Of a stretch of 57,732 bases of DNA, positions 16,935-25,836 are shown piece after piece. The notes beneath the pieces are model-generated. The model did not search any database. It saw only the letters and a program-made list of their open reading frames with translations, and was not told the origin of the DNA. The number at the start of each line of letters is the position of its first letter. Position 1 is the stretch's first letter. Source of the DNA: Phaeovulum sp. (GTDB taxonomy: Bacteria; Pseudomonadota; Alphaproteobacteria; Rhodobacterales; Rhodobacteraceae); the NCBI RefSeq assembly GCF_030684035.1, contig NZ_JAUXPI010000041.1, positions 1 through 57,732 of the forward strand. The letters run 5' to 3'. Made by a program: the position numbers and the translations under genes.

Positions 16935-17385
16935 CGACCACCGCAAACAGCGTTGGCACCGCCTGGCAGGGTTTCAGCCCATTGCCGACCACATCGGCCA
17001 GCGTGGTCTGGTGCAAGAACACATAGACCTGCGCCGACAGGCTTTCCCAAAGCCGGTTGGAAAGGCTTTGCGCGCGGCTGCCTGATACACCGCCGGTCGC
17101 CCCCGCGCCTTTTTCCAGCGCCGAAACGGATTCATCCACCGCCACGAACACCTCCGAGATGCGAATCTCCGCCGGATCGCGCGCCAGCCGGTATCCGCCC
17201 CCCGGGCCGCGCACTGATCGCACCAGGCCCGCCCGTCGCAGCCGCACGAACAACTGCTCCAGATAGGGCAGCGAAAGATCCTGCCGCTTCGAGATCGCCG
17301 CCAGCGAGGTCATCTGATCCTCGCCCGCGGTCGCCAGATCGACCAGCGCCACCATCGCATAGCGTCCCTTGGTTGACAGTTTCAC
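16927..17385 (-). CDS. iscR: Rrf2-family regulator IscR (single cysteine)
   Basis: The 152-residue regulator begins with the Rrf2 signature MKLSTKGRYAMVALVDLA and has the winged helix with SLPYLEQLFVRLRRAGLVRSVRGPGGGYRLAR. E. coli IscR binds its [2Fe-2S] cluster with three Cys in the loop after the wing; here that loop (about 85-112) has none, and the only Cys is C140 near the C-terminus. The IscR of Rhodobacter sphaeroides is known to have an unusual Cys complement and still to act as a cluster-responsive repressor. It heads the suf operon and most likely autoregulates it from the 17386-17589 region. Confidence 0.92.
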   Translation of the reverse strand: MKLSTKGRYAMVALVDLATAGEDQMTSLAAISKRQDLSLPYLEQLFVRLRRAGLVRSVRGPGGGYRLARDPAEIRISEVFVAVDESVSALEKGAGATGGVSGSRAQSLSNRLWESLSAQVYVFLHQTTLADVVGNGLKPCQAVPTLFAVVDE

Positions 17386-17589
17386 GCGCGCCTCCTGAAC
17401 TCACTCGGTTCCGGGCCCCAATCGCCAGCGATGGCCCAACTTCCTTTAGCAGAGCATTGACCTTGCAAGGAAGGCCGCTTAACTCAATTCGACGCGGCAA
17501 CCGGTTTTGGCCGGGAGTGCAACCGATCTAGGGTATCTGAGCGAATTCGTCAAGTATTTGCCGTGCCCGCAGCAGGAACAGGCGAACCC
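17386..17589. promoter_or_regulatory. Divergent promoter region iscR / hydrolase
   Basis: About 200 bases between divergent genes must hold the isc/suf operon promoter. CCTTGCAAGG (17461-17470) is a short palindrome, and CTTCCTT / AAGGAAG flank the region as an inverted pair. I could not match a known IscR or iron-responsive box with confidence. Confidence 0.35.
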
Positions 17590-18249
17590 ATGCCCGAAGT
17601 CATCTTTCCCGGCCCCGAAGGACGGCTGGAAGGTCGCTACCACCCCAATGGCGCACCCGATGCGCCGATTGCGATCATCCTGCACCCCGATCCGCAATTT
17701 GGCGGCACGATGAACAACCGGGTTGTCTACAACCTTCACTACAGCTTTCACCGCCTCGGCTTCACCGTTCTGCGCTTCAATTTTCGCGGCGTCGGGCGCA
17801 GTCAGGGCGAATATGACCAGGGCATCGGCGAACTCAGCGATGCGGCCTCGGCGCTTGACTATCTGCAGACGATGAACCCCAATTCAAAGCACTGCTGGGT
17901 CGCGGGCTTTTCCTTCGGTGCCTGGATCGGGATGCAGCTTCTGATGCGGCGCCCCGAAATCACCGGCTTCATTTCGGTTGCGCCGCCCGCCAACATGTAT
18001 GATTTCAGCTTTCTGGCACCCTGCCCTTCCTCCGGCCTGATCATCAACGGCTCAATCGACCGGGTTGCGCCACCGAAAGATACCGCCAACCTCGTGGCCA
18101 AACTGCGCGAACAGCGCGGCATCACCATCACCCACGAACTGGTCGAAGGTGCCGATCACTTCTTCAAGGATGACGAGGCGCATATGAAGCCGATGATCGA
18201 GACGGTGCAGGCCTATGTGCGCCGACGTCTGGGCGAAGCCACGCGGTAA
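17590..18249 (+). CDS. Alpha/beta hydrolase
   Basis: The 219-residue protein belongs to the small bacterial alpha/beta-hydrolase family (YfhR/dienelactone-hydrolase-like). HPDPQFGGTMNN, FRGVGRSQGEYD and the nucleophile elbow GFSFGAW (Ser in GxSxGxW) are visible; likely partners are D in NGSIDRVAP and H in GADHFF. No signal peptide is present, so it should be cytoplasmic. It is followed 4 bases downstream by a small unknown gene and then an HD-domain gene. Physiological substrate unknown. Confidence 0.86.
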   Translation: MPEVIFPGPEGRLEGRYHPNGAPDAPIAIILHPDPQFGGTMNNRVVYNLHYSFHRLGFTVLRFNFRGVGRSQGEYDQGIGELSDAASALDYLQTMNPNSKHCWVAGFSFGAWIGMQLLMRRPEITGFISVAPPANMYDFSFLAPCPSSGLIINGSIDRVAPPKDTANLVAKLREQRGITITHELVEGADHFFKDDEAHMKPMIETVQAYVRRRLGEATR

Positions 18250-18253
18250 CCTC

Positions 18254-18511
18254 ATGGGACTTCTCGAAGACCTCGCCGACAAACTCGCCGCCGACACGCT
18301 CGACGCCATGGAGGCGCTTGATAACGACCGGCTTTATATCGACGTGGGCAAGGTGCTTGGCACCTCGTCGCCGACGATGCAGGAGACCTTTCTCACCTCG
18401 ATCCGCATCCGCCTCGCCGAGCGGCGTGGTCGGCGTTACCTCGAAGCCACGGTCGCGGCGCTTCAGGCAGGCGCGCCCGCGCCCAAGGCCCCAAGGGACA
18501 GCGGGCTTTGA
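18254..18511 (+). CDS. Small conserved-looking protein of unknown function (85 aa)
   Basis: The 85-residue frame starts 4 bases after the hydrolase stop and its TGA overlaps the TTG start of the HD gene, so it sits inside a tight operon. It is largely helical and charged (LLEDLADKLAADTLDAMEAL, IRIRLAERRGRRYLEATVAAL), without signal peptide or Cys. I do not recognise the family. Confidence 0.68.
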   Translation: MGLLEDLADKLAADTLDAMEALDNDRLYIDVGKVLGTSSPTMQETFLTSIRIRLAERRGRRYLEATVAALQAGAPAPKAPRDSGL

Positions 18512-19098
18512 GCGACCGCCTCGCCGCGCAATTCGCCTTTCTTGACGAGGCCGACAAGCTCAAATCGGTGCTGCGCGCCAACACGCTTGCCGATGGGTCG
18601 AGGCGCGAGAATTCGGGCGAGCATAGCTGGCATCTGGCGCTTTACGCGCTGGTGCTGGCAGATCACGCCCCGGCCGGGGTAAATATCGACCGGGTGTTGC
18701 GGATGCTGATCCTGCACGATCTGGTCGAGATCGACGTTGGCGATGTGCCGATCCATTCGCTGAACGGTCAGGCGCACGGGTCTGCCGAAACCCAGGCCGC
18801 CGAAGCGCGCGCGGCGGCGCGGATTTTCGGCATGCTTCCCGGTGATCTCGGCGACGATCTTCTGACGCTCTGGCAGGAGTTCGAAGTGGCGACCAGCCCC
18901 GACGCCCTGTTTGCCAAGGCGCTCGATCGGGTGCAGCCGGTGATGCAGAACCTCGCATCGGGTGGCGGAACATGGAAAGACTACGGCGTCACCGCCGCGC
19001 AGCTCGACGCGCGCGTGGGGGTCAAGATCGCCCGCGCCGCGCCGCAGCTTTGGGCCTGGGTGCGCGGCAGGGTTCAACCCTGGTTTGAACAAACCTGA
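18508..19098 (+). CDS. HD-domain phosphohydrolase (YfbR-like)
   Basis: The 196-residue protein carries the HD signature: RRENSGEHSWHLAL, MLILHDLVEIDVGD, and D at ALDRVQPV. This matches the HD family that includes YfbR-type 5'-deoxynucleotidases. It begins at TTG overlapping the previous stop (TTGA). A role in nucleotide turnover is inferred from the family only. Confidence 0.85.
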   Translation: MSDRLAAQFAFLDEADKLKSVLRANTLADGSRRENSGEHSWHLALYALVLADHAPAGVNIDRVLRMLILHDLVEIDVGDVPIHSLNGQAHGSAETQAAEARAAARIFGMLPGDLGDDLLTLWQEFEVATSPDALFAKALDRVQPVMQNLASGGGTWKDYGVTAAQLDARVGVKIARAAPQLWAWVRGRVQPWFEQT

Positions 19099-19448
19099 CG
19101 GTACTGCCGCAGTTGCCTGTCCTGGCCCAGATTGCTTCGCGCTCGTGTCAATGTCGTTGCCGGGTCCTGATACGGTGCCCCCCCCCACCGCCTTGTGGTT
19201 CTTTGCGGCCCCACCTGCCCCATCGATGCCGTCGGGGCGATCACGTCGCAAGCGCCCGGTGAACGGCCCCCCGGCGCAAGCAGCCCGCGCAGGCGTCATG
19301 TTGTTCACCTCTGTTGCCACAGGCGCGGGCGCGGCGAAGAGCTGCGCTGCCCGGTCACCCCCCGCCCGCGCCCGCCAGCTGCGCGAACAGGCAAGGAAGC
19401 TTCTCCCCAGTCGGGATTTCCACCAGGCGATGGGGCGAAAGCCCGGGT
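19099..19448. other. Gene-free interval downstream of btuD and the HD gene
   Basis: About 350 bases lie between the convergent HD gene and btuD. They contain a nine-C run (19178-19186) and GC-rich imperfect repeats. No frame shows a family resemblance, and neither strand has a clear terminator. It could hold a decayed gene. Confidence 0.4.
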
Positions 19449-20189
19449 TCAGCTGCCAAGCCGCGCCAGGGGTTGAAACACCGGACCCTCGGGCGTGTCG
19501 GCGAAATGGGCCCGAATGTGAAAGACCTTGGCCAGAAGTTCTTGCGTCAGCACCTCGCGCGGCGCGCCATCGGCCACCAGCCGCCCCTTCGAAAGCACCC
19601 AGAGCCGCGTGCAATGCCGCGCCGCCAGCCCCAGATCGTGCAGCGAGGCGACCACCGCCCCGCCCGCCGCCGCAAGCTCGACGAAAACCTGCATGGTGGC
19701 AATCTGCGCCTCGGGGTCGAGCCCGGCAGTCGGCTCATCCGCCAGCAGCAGCGGCGCTTCTTGCGCCAGCGCGCGGGCGATCAGCACCCGCGCCTGTTCG
19801 CCGCCCGAGAGCGCGGTCGCCGCCCGCCCGCGCAACTCCTGCAAACCCATCCGCGCCAGCGCCCGTTCAACCGCCGCGGTCCCCCCGGCACCGTGCGGCA
19901 AGCGCCCAAGCCGCACCACGGCTTCAACCGGCATTCCCCAGGCGATCTCGCGCGCCTGCGGCAACCAGGCCGCGGCCCGTGCCCGCTGCCCCGGTGCAAG
20001 CAGCGCCAGCGAGGCGCGCCCCTCGTGCGGCAAGAGCCCGAGCGCTGCGCGCAAAAGCGAGGTCTTGCCGGCGCCATTCGGACCCAGAAGCCCGATCACC
20101 TCGCCCGCCCGGACCTCGGCGCTGACCCCGCTTACCACCGCCACCCCGCCGCGCCGCACGGTCAGATCTTCCAGCCGAAGCAGCATCAT
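19449..20189 (-). CDS. btuD: Vitamin B12 ABC transporter, ATP-binding protein BtuD
   Basis: The 246-residue ATPase has Walker A GLLGPNGAGKTS, signature ALSGGEQARV, and Walker B LLLADEPTAGLD, with the LHDLGLAARHC switch region. It belongs to the FecE/BtuD class that pairs with FecCD-type permeases. The start overlaps the permease stop (ATGA). Assignment to B12 rather than siderophore uptake rests on the cobalamin riboswitch ahead of the operon. Confidence 0.88.
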   Translation of the reverse strand: MMLLRLEDLTVRRGGVAVVSGVSAEVRAGEVIGLLGPNGAGKTSLLRAALGLLPHEGRASLALLAPGQRARAAAWLPQAREIAWGMPVEAVVRLGRLPHGAGGTAAVERALARMGLQELRGRAATALSGGEQARVLIARALAQEAPLLLADEPTAGLDPEAQIATMQVFVELAAAGGAVVASLHDLGLAARHCTRLWVLSKGRLVADGAPREVLTQELLAKVFHIRAHFADTPEGPVFQPLARLGS

Positions 20190-21172
20190 GCGCCCTCCCT
20201 GCCGATTTGCCGGATCATCCGCAAAAAGAACGGCGCGCCAACAAGCGCGGTCAGCACGCCAAGCTTCAGGTCTCGCTCGGGCACCACAAGGCGCGTCGCA
20301 ATATCGGCGGCCAGCAGCATTGCCGCGCCGCCAAGCGCCGAGGCGGGCAGCAGACGCGACGGCGCGGCCCCCACCGCGCGGCGCAGAAGATGCGGCACGA
20401 CAAGGCCCACAAACCCCACCGCCCCGGTCACCGCCGTTGCCGCCCCGACCAGCGCGGCGGTGCCAACCACCACCCCAAGGCGCAGCCGCGGCAGCGACAC
20501 GCCAAGGCTCGCCGCCGCATCCTCGCCCAGCGTCAGCGCATCAAGCCCGCGGCCCTGGCGCAGCAAGACGACCGCGCCGATGGCGATGAAAGGCGTCGCC
20601 AGTGCAACGTGCAACATCGAACGATCAGCAAGCGAGCCCATCATCCAGAACACGATCTCGGCGGCGGCATATGGGCTTGGTGCAAGGTTCAGCGCCAGCG
20701 CGGTCAGCGCGCCCGCCAGCGACGAAAGCGCGATCCCGGCAAGGATCAGCGTCAGCGCCCGCGCCTCGCGCCCCGCCAGCGCCAGCAGCAGCGCCACCGC
20801 CAGCCCGGCACCAAGCAGCGCCGCAAGCGGCAACGCCAGCGCAAAGGCCGCATAGGCCCCGGTATGAATGGCGATCACCGCGCCCAGAGCCGCAGCGCCC
20901 GAGGTGCCGATCAGCCCCGGTTCCGCCAGCGGATTGCGCAAGAACCCCTGCATCGCCGCCCCGGAAAGACCGAGCGCCGCCCCCACCAGAACCCCGAGCA
21001 GCGCCCGCGGCAGCCGGATTTCGCGCAACACCAGCCCCGCCGCGCCTTCACCGGACCAGAACGCGGCAAGGCTTGCGCGCGGCCCGAGGTCAGATGCGCC
21101 CAAGAGCAGCGAGGCCAGAAAAAGCGCCGCCACGAGCAGGACGAGCGAGCTGAGCAATAGGCGGTACTTCAT
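20186..21172 (-). CDS. btuC: Vitamin B12 ABC transporter, permease BtuC
   Basis: The 328-residue membrane protein is a FecCD-type permease with about ten helices. Family features are the early LLLGASDLGP, the RLPRALLGVLVGAALGLSGAAMQG segment, the coupling-helix region near GVSLPRLR, and GFVGLVVPHLLRR. It would form the BtuC2D2 inner-membrane channel. Upstream, the four-codon frame ATG AAA AAA CAA TGA (21183-21169) ends across its start codon; a normal Shine-Dalgarno is missing. A 243-base gap separates it from btuF. Confidence 0.88.
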   Translation of the reverse strand: MKYRLLLSSLVLLVAALFLASLLLGASDLGPRASLAAFWSGEGAAGLVLREIRLPRALLGVLVGAALGLSGAAMQGFLRNPLAEPGLIGTSGAAALGAVIAIHTGAYAAFALALPLAALLGAGLAVALLLALAGREARALTLILAGIALSSLAGALTALALNLAPSPYAAAEIVFWMMGSLADRSMLHVALATPFIAIGAVVLLRQGRGLDALTLGEDAAASLGVSLPRLRLGVVVGTAALVGAATAVTGAVGFVGLVVPHLLRRAVGAAPSRLLPASALGGAAMLLAADIATRLVVPERDLKLGVLTALVGAPFFLRMIRQIGREGA

Positions 21173-21415
21173 TGTTTTTTCATCGTTTATCCAGTTTTGG
21201 TTCGGTCAAACTCCATGCCCCCGGCAGGCCATGCCAGTGAAGATGCCGCGCCACGTCGCGCGCAGCCGGCTTGCGTCAAACGCTCAAAAAGCGCGAAGCT
21301 TGGGCGGTAGCGACATGTTTTCATCGCATTTTTCGACTTTCCGATGCTGTCCGCCCGGCGCGGCCTTGGCTCCGCCGCGCGGGCCTCTGGCAATCTCGCG
21401 ACATCACCGCGCAAC
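21173..21415. other. 243-base gap inside the btu operon
   Basis: This gap between btuF and btuC holds only a 45-codon minus-strand frame (ATG near 21324, stop near 21187) without recognisable similarity, and the mini-frame MKKQ overlapping the btuC start. It may be a leader or spacer; no promoter is clear. Confidence 0.35.
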
Positions 21416-22294
21416 TCATTGCTTTTCCTCTTGTTTGGCAGCTTCCATTTGCCGTCCCATCGCCGCAAGCTCGGCGACCGCGCCCAGCATGGCGGGTGCC
21501 GCGCAAACCCAGCGCGAGTCGTGAAGCCGCCGCTCGATCGACAGACCGGCAAGCGCCGGATGCGCCAGCATCTCTTCGGCGCGGCTTGCGCCGGGGGCCC
21601 CGGCGATCACCAGATCGGGCGCAGCCAGCACCAGCCGCTCCAGATCTAGCCGCCCGCCCCAATCGAGCCCCGGCCCGGCAACGATGTTTTCAAACCCGGC
21701 GAGGACGAGCATCTGCCCCTCCAGCGTCGCCGGGCCATAGCCATAGCCGCCCGGCCCATAGACCGCCGCGCGGGGCGCGTGCTCGGGGCGCTCGATCGCC
21801 GCCAGCTGCGCGTCGAAATCTGCAAGCACCCGCGCGGCGCGGTCAGGCTGGCCAAGTACCGCCCCCATTGTCACGATTTTCGCGCGGATATCGGGCACCG
21901 AAACGCCGGGCGAAAACCGCTCGACCCAGACCCCGAGCCGTTCCAGCATCGCCACGGTTTCGGGGTCGGACCAGATATCTGCCAGCACCAGATCGGGGTG
22001 GCGCAGATAGATGTCCTCGGCGCGCCCCGAGGTTTGCGCATGGCCCGCCGCCGCCGCCGCCAGCGCCGACATCGCCGGATCGGTCGCCAGCGGCGAAAGT
22101 GCTGCAATCTGTGCAGGGTCGGCGATCAGCAGCAGCAACTGATCGGTGCAGACGTTCATCGAGACCACGCGCGCAGGCGGGCTATCGGCCAAGGCCGTGG
22201 TTGCCGCAACACCCACGGCAAGCGCCAGCACCCGCAGCAAGCCGCGCGTGCCGGCCCCCCGCCGGGGATCAGAAGCTTTTGCGCAAGCCCACAT
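21416..22294 (-). CDS. btuF: Periplasmic cobalamin-binding protein BtuF-like
   Basis: The 292-residue protein has a hydrophobic export signal (LLRVLALAVGVAATTALA) after a polar lead, then the class III binding-protein fold: PARVVSMNVCTDQLLLLIADPAQIAALSP, LRHPDLVLADIW, and a C-terminal lobe with LERLVLAAPDLVIAG. It should capture cobalamin after passage through BtuB. The start overlaps the end of btuB; the ATG at 22294 is the best Met, but a TTG nearer the hydrophobic core would give a more usual signal peptide. Confidence 0.83.
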   Translation of the reverse strand: MWACAKASDPRRGAGTRGLLRVLALAVGVAATTALADSPPARVVSMNVCTDQLLLLIADPAQIAALSPLATDPAMSALAAAAAGHAQTSGRAEDIYLRHPDLVLADIWSDPETVAMLERLGVWVERFSPGVSVPDIRAKIVTMGAVLGQPDRAARVLADFDAQLAAIERPEHAPRAAVYGPGGYGYGPATLEGQMLVLAGFENIVAGPGLDWGGRLDLERLVLAAPDLVIAGAPGASRAEEMLAHPALAGLSIERRLHDSRWVCAAPAMLGAVAELAAMGRQMEAAKQEEKQ

Positions 22295-24203
22295 AAACCG
22301 CGCGCCCCGATGTGCCATAGCCGTTCACCGTCTGATAGTCCGCATCAAGCAGGTTTTCGATGCGCAGGTAGGCCTCGGTTCCCGGCGCGAGGTCATAGTG
22401 CAGCGCGGCGGAAACTACCGTATAGTCTGGCAACGCCGGGCGGTCCGCCACATGCCGCGCCGCGAGGTTCAGCCGCAGGCCCTCGGCAAGCCGCGCCTCC
22501 AGTGCCAGCGCCAGCTGGTGGCGCCCGAAGCCCGCGCTCCAGGTATTGCCAAAGCTCAGCGGCGGCGTGGTGGCATCGGTAAAGGTGTAGCTCGCGGTGG
22601 CATCGATGCGCGCACCAAGCGGCACTACCGCCTCGATCTCCACGCCTTGCCGCCGGGTCCGCCCAGGCACCTGCGCGTAGCGGTCATCGAGATAGTCGTA
22701 GGGCGTGCCCATATCGGAAAAATCGATCAGGTTGTCGGTGTCGATGCGAAACAGCGTGGCGCGCAGGAAGGCGTCGCCCCCGAGCCGCTTTTCGAGCCCG
22801 AGGTCGAAGGAAAGGCTTTTTTCCGGCTCCAGCCCGGCATACCCGTAGGGTCCGAACAGTTCATAGCCCGAAGGTGCCCGAAACCCGGTGCCGACGGCAC
22901 CGCGCAGCGTGACATCGCCGGCGAGCTGCCAGCTTGCCGCCAGCCGCGCCGTGTTCTGGCCACCAAAGCGCGAATGCTCGTCGTGGCGCAGCGATGCAAC
23001 CACATCGAGCCCCGCGCCAAAGCGCTGCGCATATTCCGCAAACACCCCCGCCACCTGCGAGGCGGCACCCAGATCGACCGGGCCATAGCCGGTATCCCCT
23101 GCCTGCGCGTAGCTTTCATGGGTGAGGTCGGCACCGAAAACCAACCTCCCCTGCCCGATGTCGGTGGCGGCTTTCCAGGCGAGCGTCGAGCGGCGGCCGG
23201 AATAGTCAAGGTCCATGGTGCGCAGGGTCGAGCCGGATACCATCCAGAACGCATCATAATCGAGATAGGTCTCGGTGCCGAACAGGCTGCGTGCCATCGC
23301 GTAGTGGCTGAAGCTCAGGCTGTGTTCAACTGATCCGGCCTCGAACAGCGCATAGGCGCGGATGCCGGCCGAATTCTGGCGCGAGGTTTCATCGAAGCTT
23401 TCGCCATCGCCGAGCGTCACGCTGAAGCTACGCGTCGGGTCGGCGTAATATTGCGGATCCCATCCGCCTTTTGCAGCTTCGGCAAAGGCGGCAAAGCCCA
23501 GCGTCACGCCGCTTTCAAGCGTGGTCTCACCTTTCAACGAAACCCGCGCTGAACGGAAGCCATCGGCCTCGCTGCCCGCTGCCGCCGCCGAGAACCCCTC
23601 GGTGTGCAGTCCGGAAACGGTCAGGCCAAGGCTGCCGGTGGCACTGCGGCGTGCATGTTCAAAGCTGGTCGCAACGGTGCCGTAGCTGCCCGCCTCAACC
23701 GCCAACACCGACCGGGCGCCGGGCACCAGAAGCACCGGGCTTTCAAAGCTCAGCACCCCGGCCACAGCTTGCCCGCCATGCACCGCCGATTGCGATCCGC
23801 GCAGCAATTCCGCACGACCGAAACCGAGGCTGCTGAGCCGCCCAATGTCGAACGCCACCTGCGGCCCCGAGGGGTCTGACACGTCGATGCCATCGACCAG
23901 CACCTTGACGTAGTTCTGGCTGACGCCGCGCAGGGTAAAACCTGTCTGCCCGCCCAGCCCGCCGCGCGCCAGAATGCCGATACCGGGCAGCCGCGCGAGA
24001 AATTCGGTCAGCTGCAATTCGCCGGTGGCCTGCACCGCGCGCGTGGTGACAGTGGTGACGGTGGCACCGGTGCGCCCGGCTTCGCGTGGCTCCTGCCCTG
24101 CGCTGATGATGATGTCATCAAGTTCGATCAGTTCCAGCGCGGTGGCGGGCAATGCCGCAACAGATCCGGCGAGAATCGCAAGTGCAAGGGAATGTTTTCG
24201 CAT
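22269..24203 (-). CDS. btuB: TonB-dependent vitamin B12 receptor BtuB
   Basis: The 644-residue outer-membrane receptor has a signal peptide (MRKHSLALAILAGSVAALPATA), a TonB-box-like ELDDIIISA, a plug domain (ELQLTEFLARLPGIGILARGG, TLRGVSQNYVKVLVDGIDV) and a 22-strand-type barrel ending VYVGLRKSF with a terminal Phe. It starts at 24203 with GGAAAG upstream. The cobalamin riboswitch about 140 bases before it identifies the ligand. It is the first gene of btuB-btuF-btuC-btuD. Confidence 0.92.
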   Translation of the reverse strand: MRKHSLALAILAGSVAALPATALELIELDDIIISAGQEPREAGRTGATVTTVTTRAVQATGELQLTEFLARLPGIGILARGGLGGQTGFTLRGVSQNYVKVLVDGIDVSDPSGPQVAFDIGRLSSLGFGRAELLRGSQSAVHGGQAVAGVLSFESPVLLVPGARSVLAVEAGSYGTVATSFEHARRSATGSLGLTVSGLHTEGFSAAAAGSEADGFRSARVSLKGETTLESGVTLGFAAFAEAAKGGWDPQYYADPTRSFSVTLGDGESFDETSRQNSAGIRAYALFEAGSVEHSLSFSHYAMARSLFGTETYLDYDAFWMVSGSTLRTMDLDYSGRRSTLAWKAATDIGQGRLVFGADLTHESYAQAGDTGYGPVDLGAASQVAGVFAEYAQRFGAGLDVVASLRHDEHSRFGGQNTARLAASWQLAGDVTLRGAVGTGFRAPSGYELFGPYGYAGLEPEKSLSFDLGLEKRLGGDAFLRATLFRIDTDNLIDFSDMGTPYDYLDDRYAQVPGRTRRQGVEIEAVVPLGARIDATASYTFTDATTPPLSFGNTWSAGFGRHQLALALEARLAEGLRLNLAARHVADRPALPDYTVVSAALHYDLAPGTEAYLRIENLLDADYQTVNGYGTSGRAVYVGLRKSF

Positions 24204-24344
24204 GGTCAGGTCTTTCCATTCGCGCCCCATTTGGCGCTGCCCAATTCAAGCCTTTGGAAAGATTTACTTTCCGCCGACGGTGCCTATCACCTCAAGCGGA
24301 ATGCCCGCCCCTCCGCGCACCCCGCGCGGCGGAAAAGAGTGATC

Positions 24345-24530
24345 ACCTCGGCAGGTCTCCTGGCTCGCGGGTCAGGGCTTGGGCCGGCCTTCCCGGGGTG
24401 TGGCCCCCAGTGGCATGTGTCGGCCTTCGCTCGCCGCTTACAGTTGCGGGGGCAGCCCCGGAGTAGGCAGCAAGCGCTGCCGCACCGGGTTCCCTTTTCA
24501 TCCGCCCCTCACGAGGCGAAACCGAAGAGG
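24345..24530 (-). ncRNA. Cobalamin riboswitch (AdoCbl type)
   Basis: Read on the minus strand, this leader has the hallmarks of the B12 element in order: AAAAGGGAACCCGGTG, CTGCCCCCGCAACTGTAAGC (the B12 box core), GCCACTGGGGG, GGGAAGGCCGG, and GACCCGCGAGCCAGGAGACC closing the P3-P6 core. It lies about 140 bases before the btuB start and begins just after the DUF475 stop. Binding of adenosylcobalamin is expected to shut off the btu operon; whether at transcription or translation cannot be told. Confidence 0.95.
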
Positions 24531-24559
24531 CTCTTTGATCGCGCTACGGCGCGCGGCTG

Positions 24560-25621
24560 TCAAGGGTGCGATTGCTCGGCCTGCGCCTCAGCGCGGCTGG
24601 CGCGGTTATGGCGCACCGAAGAAACCAGCGACAGGCCGATGAAACCGGCACCGAGAAGCCCGGTGACCATTTCCGGAATGTGCCACATGGTCTGCGCGAA
24701 CATGATGAGCGACAGCACGAGGATCGACCAGAATGCGCCGTGTTCCAGATAGCGGAACTCGGCCAGGGTGTTCCTTTCAACCAGCATGATTGTCATCGAG
24801 CGTACATAGACGGCACCGATGCCAAGACCTATGGCGATCAGGAACAGGTTCTGCGTCAGCGCGAAAGCCCCGATCACGCCGTCGAAGCTGAAGGAAGCGT
24901 CAAGCACCTCAAGGTAAAGAAATGCGCCAAGCCCGCCTTTGGCCGCGGCGGTCAAGGCCGCCGCTTTCTGGTCAAGCACCTGTCCCAGCACCTCGACCAG
25001 CAGAAAGGTGAGCAGCCCGGCAAGCGATGCCAGCAGAAATTCGTGTTCGCGGTTATCCGGCAAAAGCAGCGTGCAAAGCATCACCACGATCAGGACCAGC
25101 GCGATCTCCAATCCGCGCACCGAGGCACAGCGGCGCAACTGGCATTCGAGCATGCGGATCCAATCGACCTCTTTGCCCTCGTCGATGAAGTAGCGCAGCG
25201 CCACCATCATCAGGAAAGAACCACCAAAGGCAGCGATGGAAAGATGCGCGTCCCCGATGATGCGGGCGTATTCGTCGGGCCGCACAGCGGCAAGGTGGAT
25301 TGCCTCGAATGGCCCGATCCCGGCGGCCACCACCACGATCAGCAAGGGAAACGCCACCCGCATGCCGAATACCGCTATGACGATGCCCCAAGTCAGGAAC
25401 CGGCGCTGCCAGACCGGTGTCATTTGCTTGAGCTTGTTGGCGTTGACGATGGCGTTGTCGAAAGAGAGCGAGATTTCCAGCACCGCGAGCACGGCGGCAA
25501 TCAGGAAAAACGAGATGCCACCGGCCAGGCCGCCATAAATCACCCCAAGCCAATAGGCGAGGATCAGACCGGCCGCGGTGAATGCAAAGGCCCATCTGAA
25601 ATAGTGGAGGGAAGCTTTCAT
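24560..25621 (-). CDS. DUF475 (TerC-related) membrane protein
   Basis: The 353-residue integral membrane protein has about nine hydrophobic segments. ISLSFDNAIVNANKL and the later EVLDASFSFDGVIGAFALT are the paired acidic SFDN/SFDG motifs of the DUF475 family, related to TerC. TerC-like proteins are linked with metal and tellurite resistance, with a proposed role in metal export; the substrate here is unknown. The start at 25621 follows GGAGGGAAGC. Confidence 0.87.
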   Translation of the reverse strand: MKASLHYFRWAFAFTAAGLILAYWLGVIYGGLAGGISFFLIAAVLAVLEISLSFDNAIVNANKLKQMTPVWQRRFLTWGIVIAVFGMRVAFPLLIVVVAAGIGPFEAIHLAAVRPDEYARIIGDAHLSIAAFGGSFLMMVALRYFIDEGKEVDWIRMLECQLRRCASVRGLEIALVLIVVMLCTLLLPDNREHEFLLASLAGLLTFLLVEVLGQVLDQKAAALTAAAKGGLGAFLYLEVLDASFSFDGVIGAFALTQNLFLIAIGLGIGAVYVRSMTIMLVERNTLAEFRYLEHGAFWSILVLSLIMFAQTMWHIPEMVTGLLGAGFIGLSLVSSVRHNRASRAEAQAEQSHP

Positions 25622-25836
25622 CCGGGCTCCGATGCAGCGCCGCTCTGCGCGTGGTGCCGAGATAGGGCTGGCCAGGGGCAACGGCAAGGGTCAGGAGGCG
25701 CAACGCCACAGCCTGCGGCACGGCGGCAACGCATCGGCAGGGGTGCAGCCGATTGTCGCAGGTTCATCAGCGCGATTCGGTTTTGCGGCAATGTGGTTTA
25801 TAGGTCGCGCAGTGTGTGACATAAGGGAAACAGGCA

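Noticed and set aside
25622-25836. FNR/Crp-type box before cytochrome c'
   Set aside because: TGTGTGACATAA near 25810 is suggestive, but a second half-site with proper spacing is missing.
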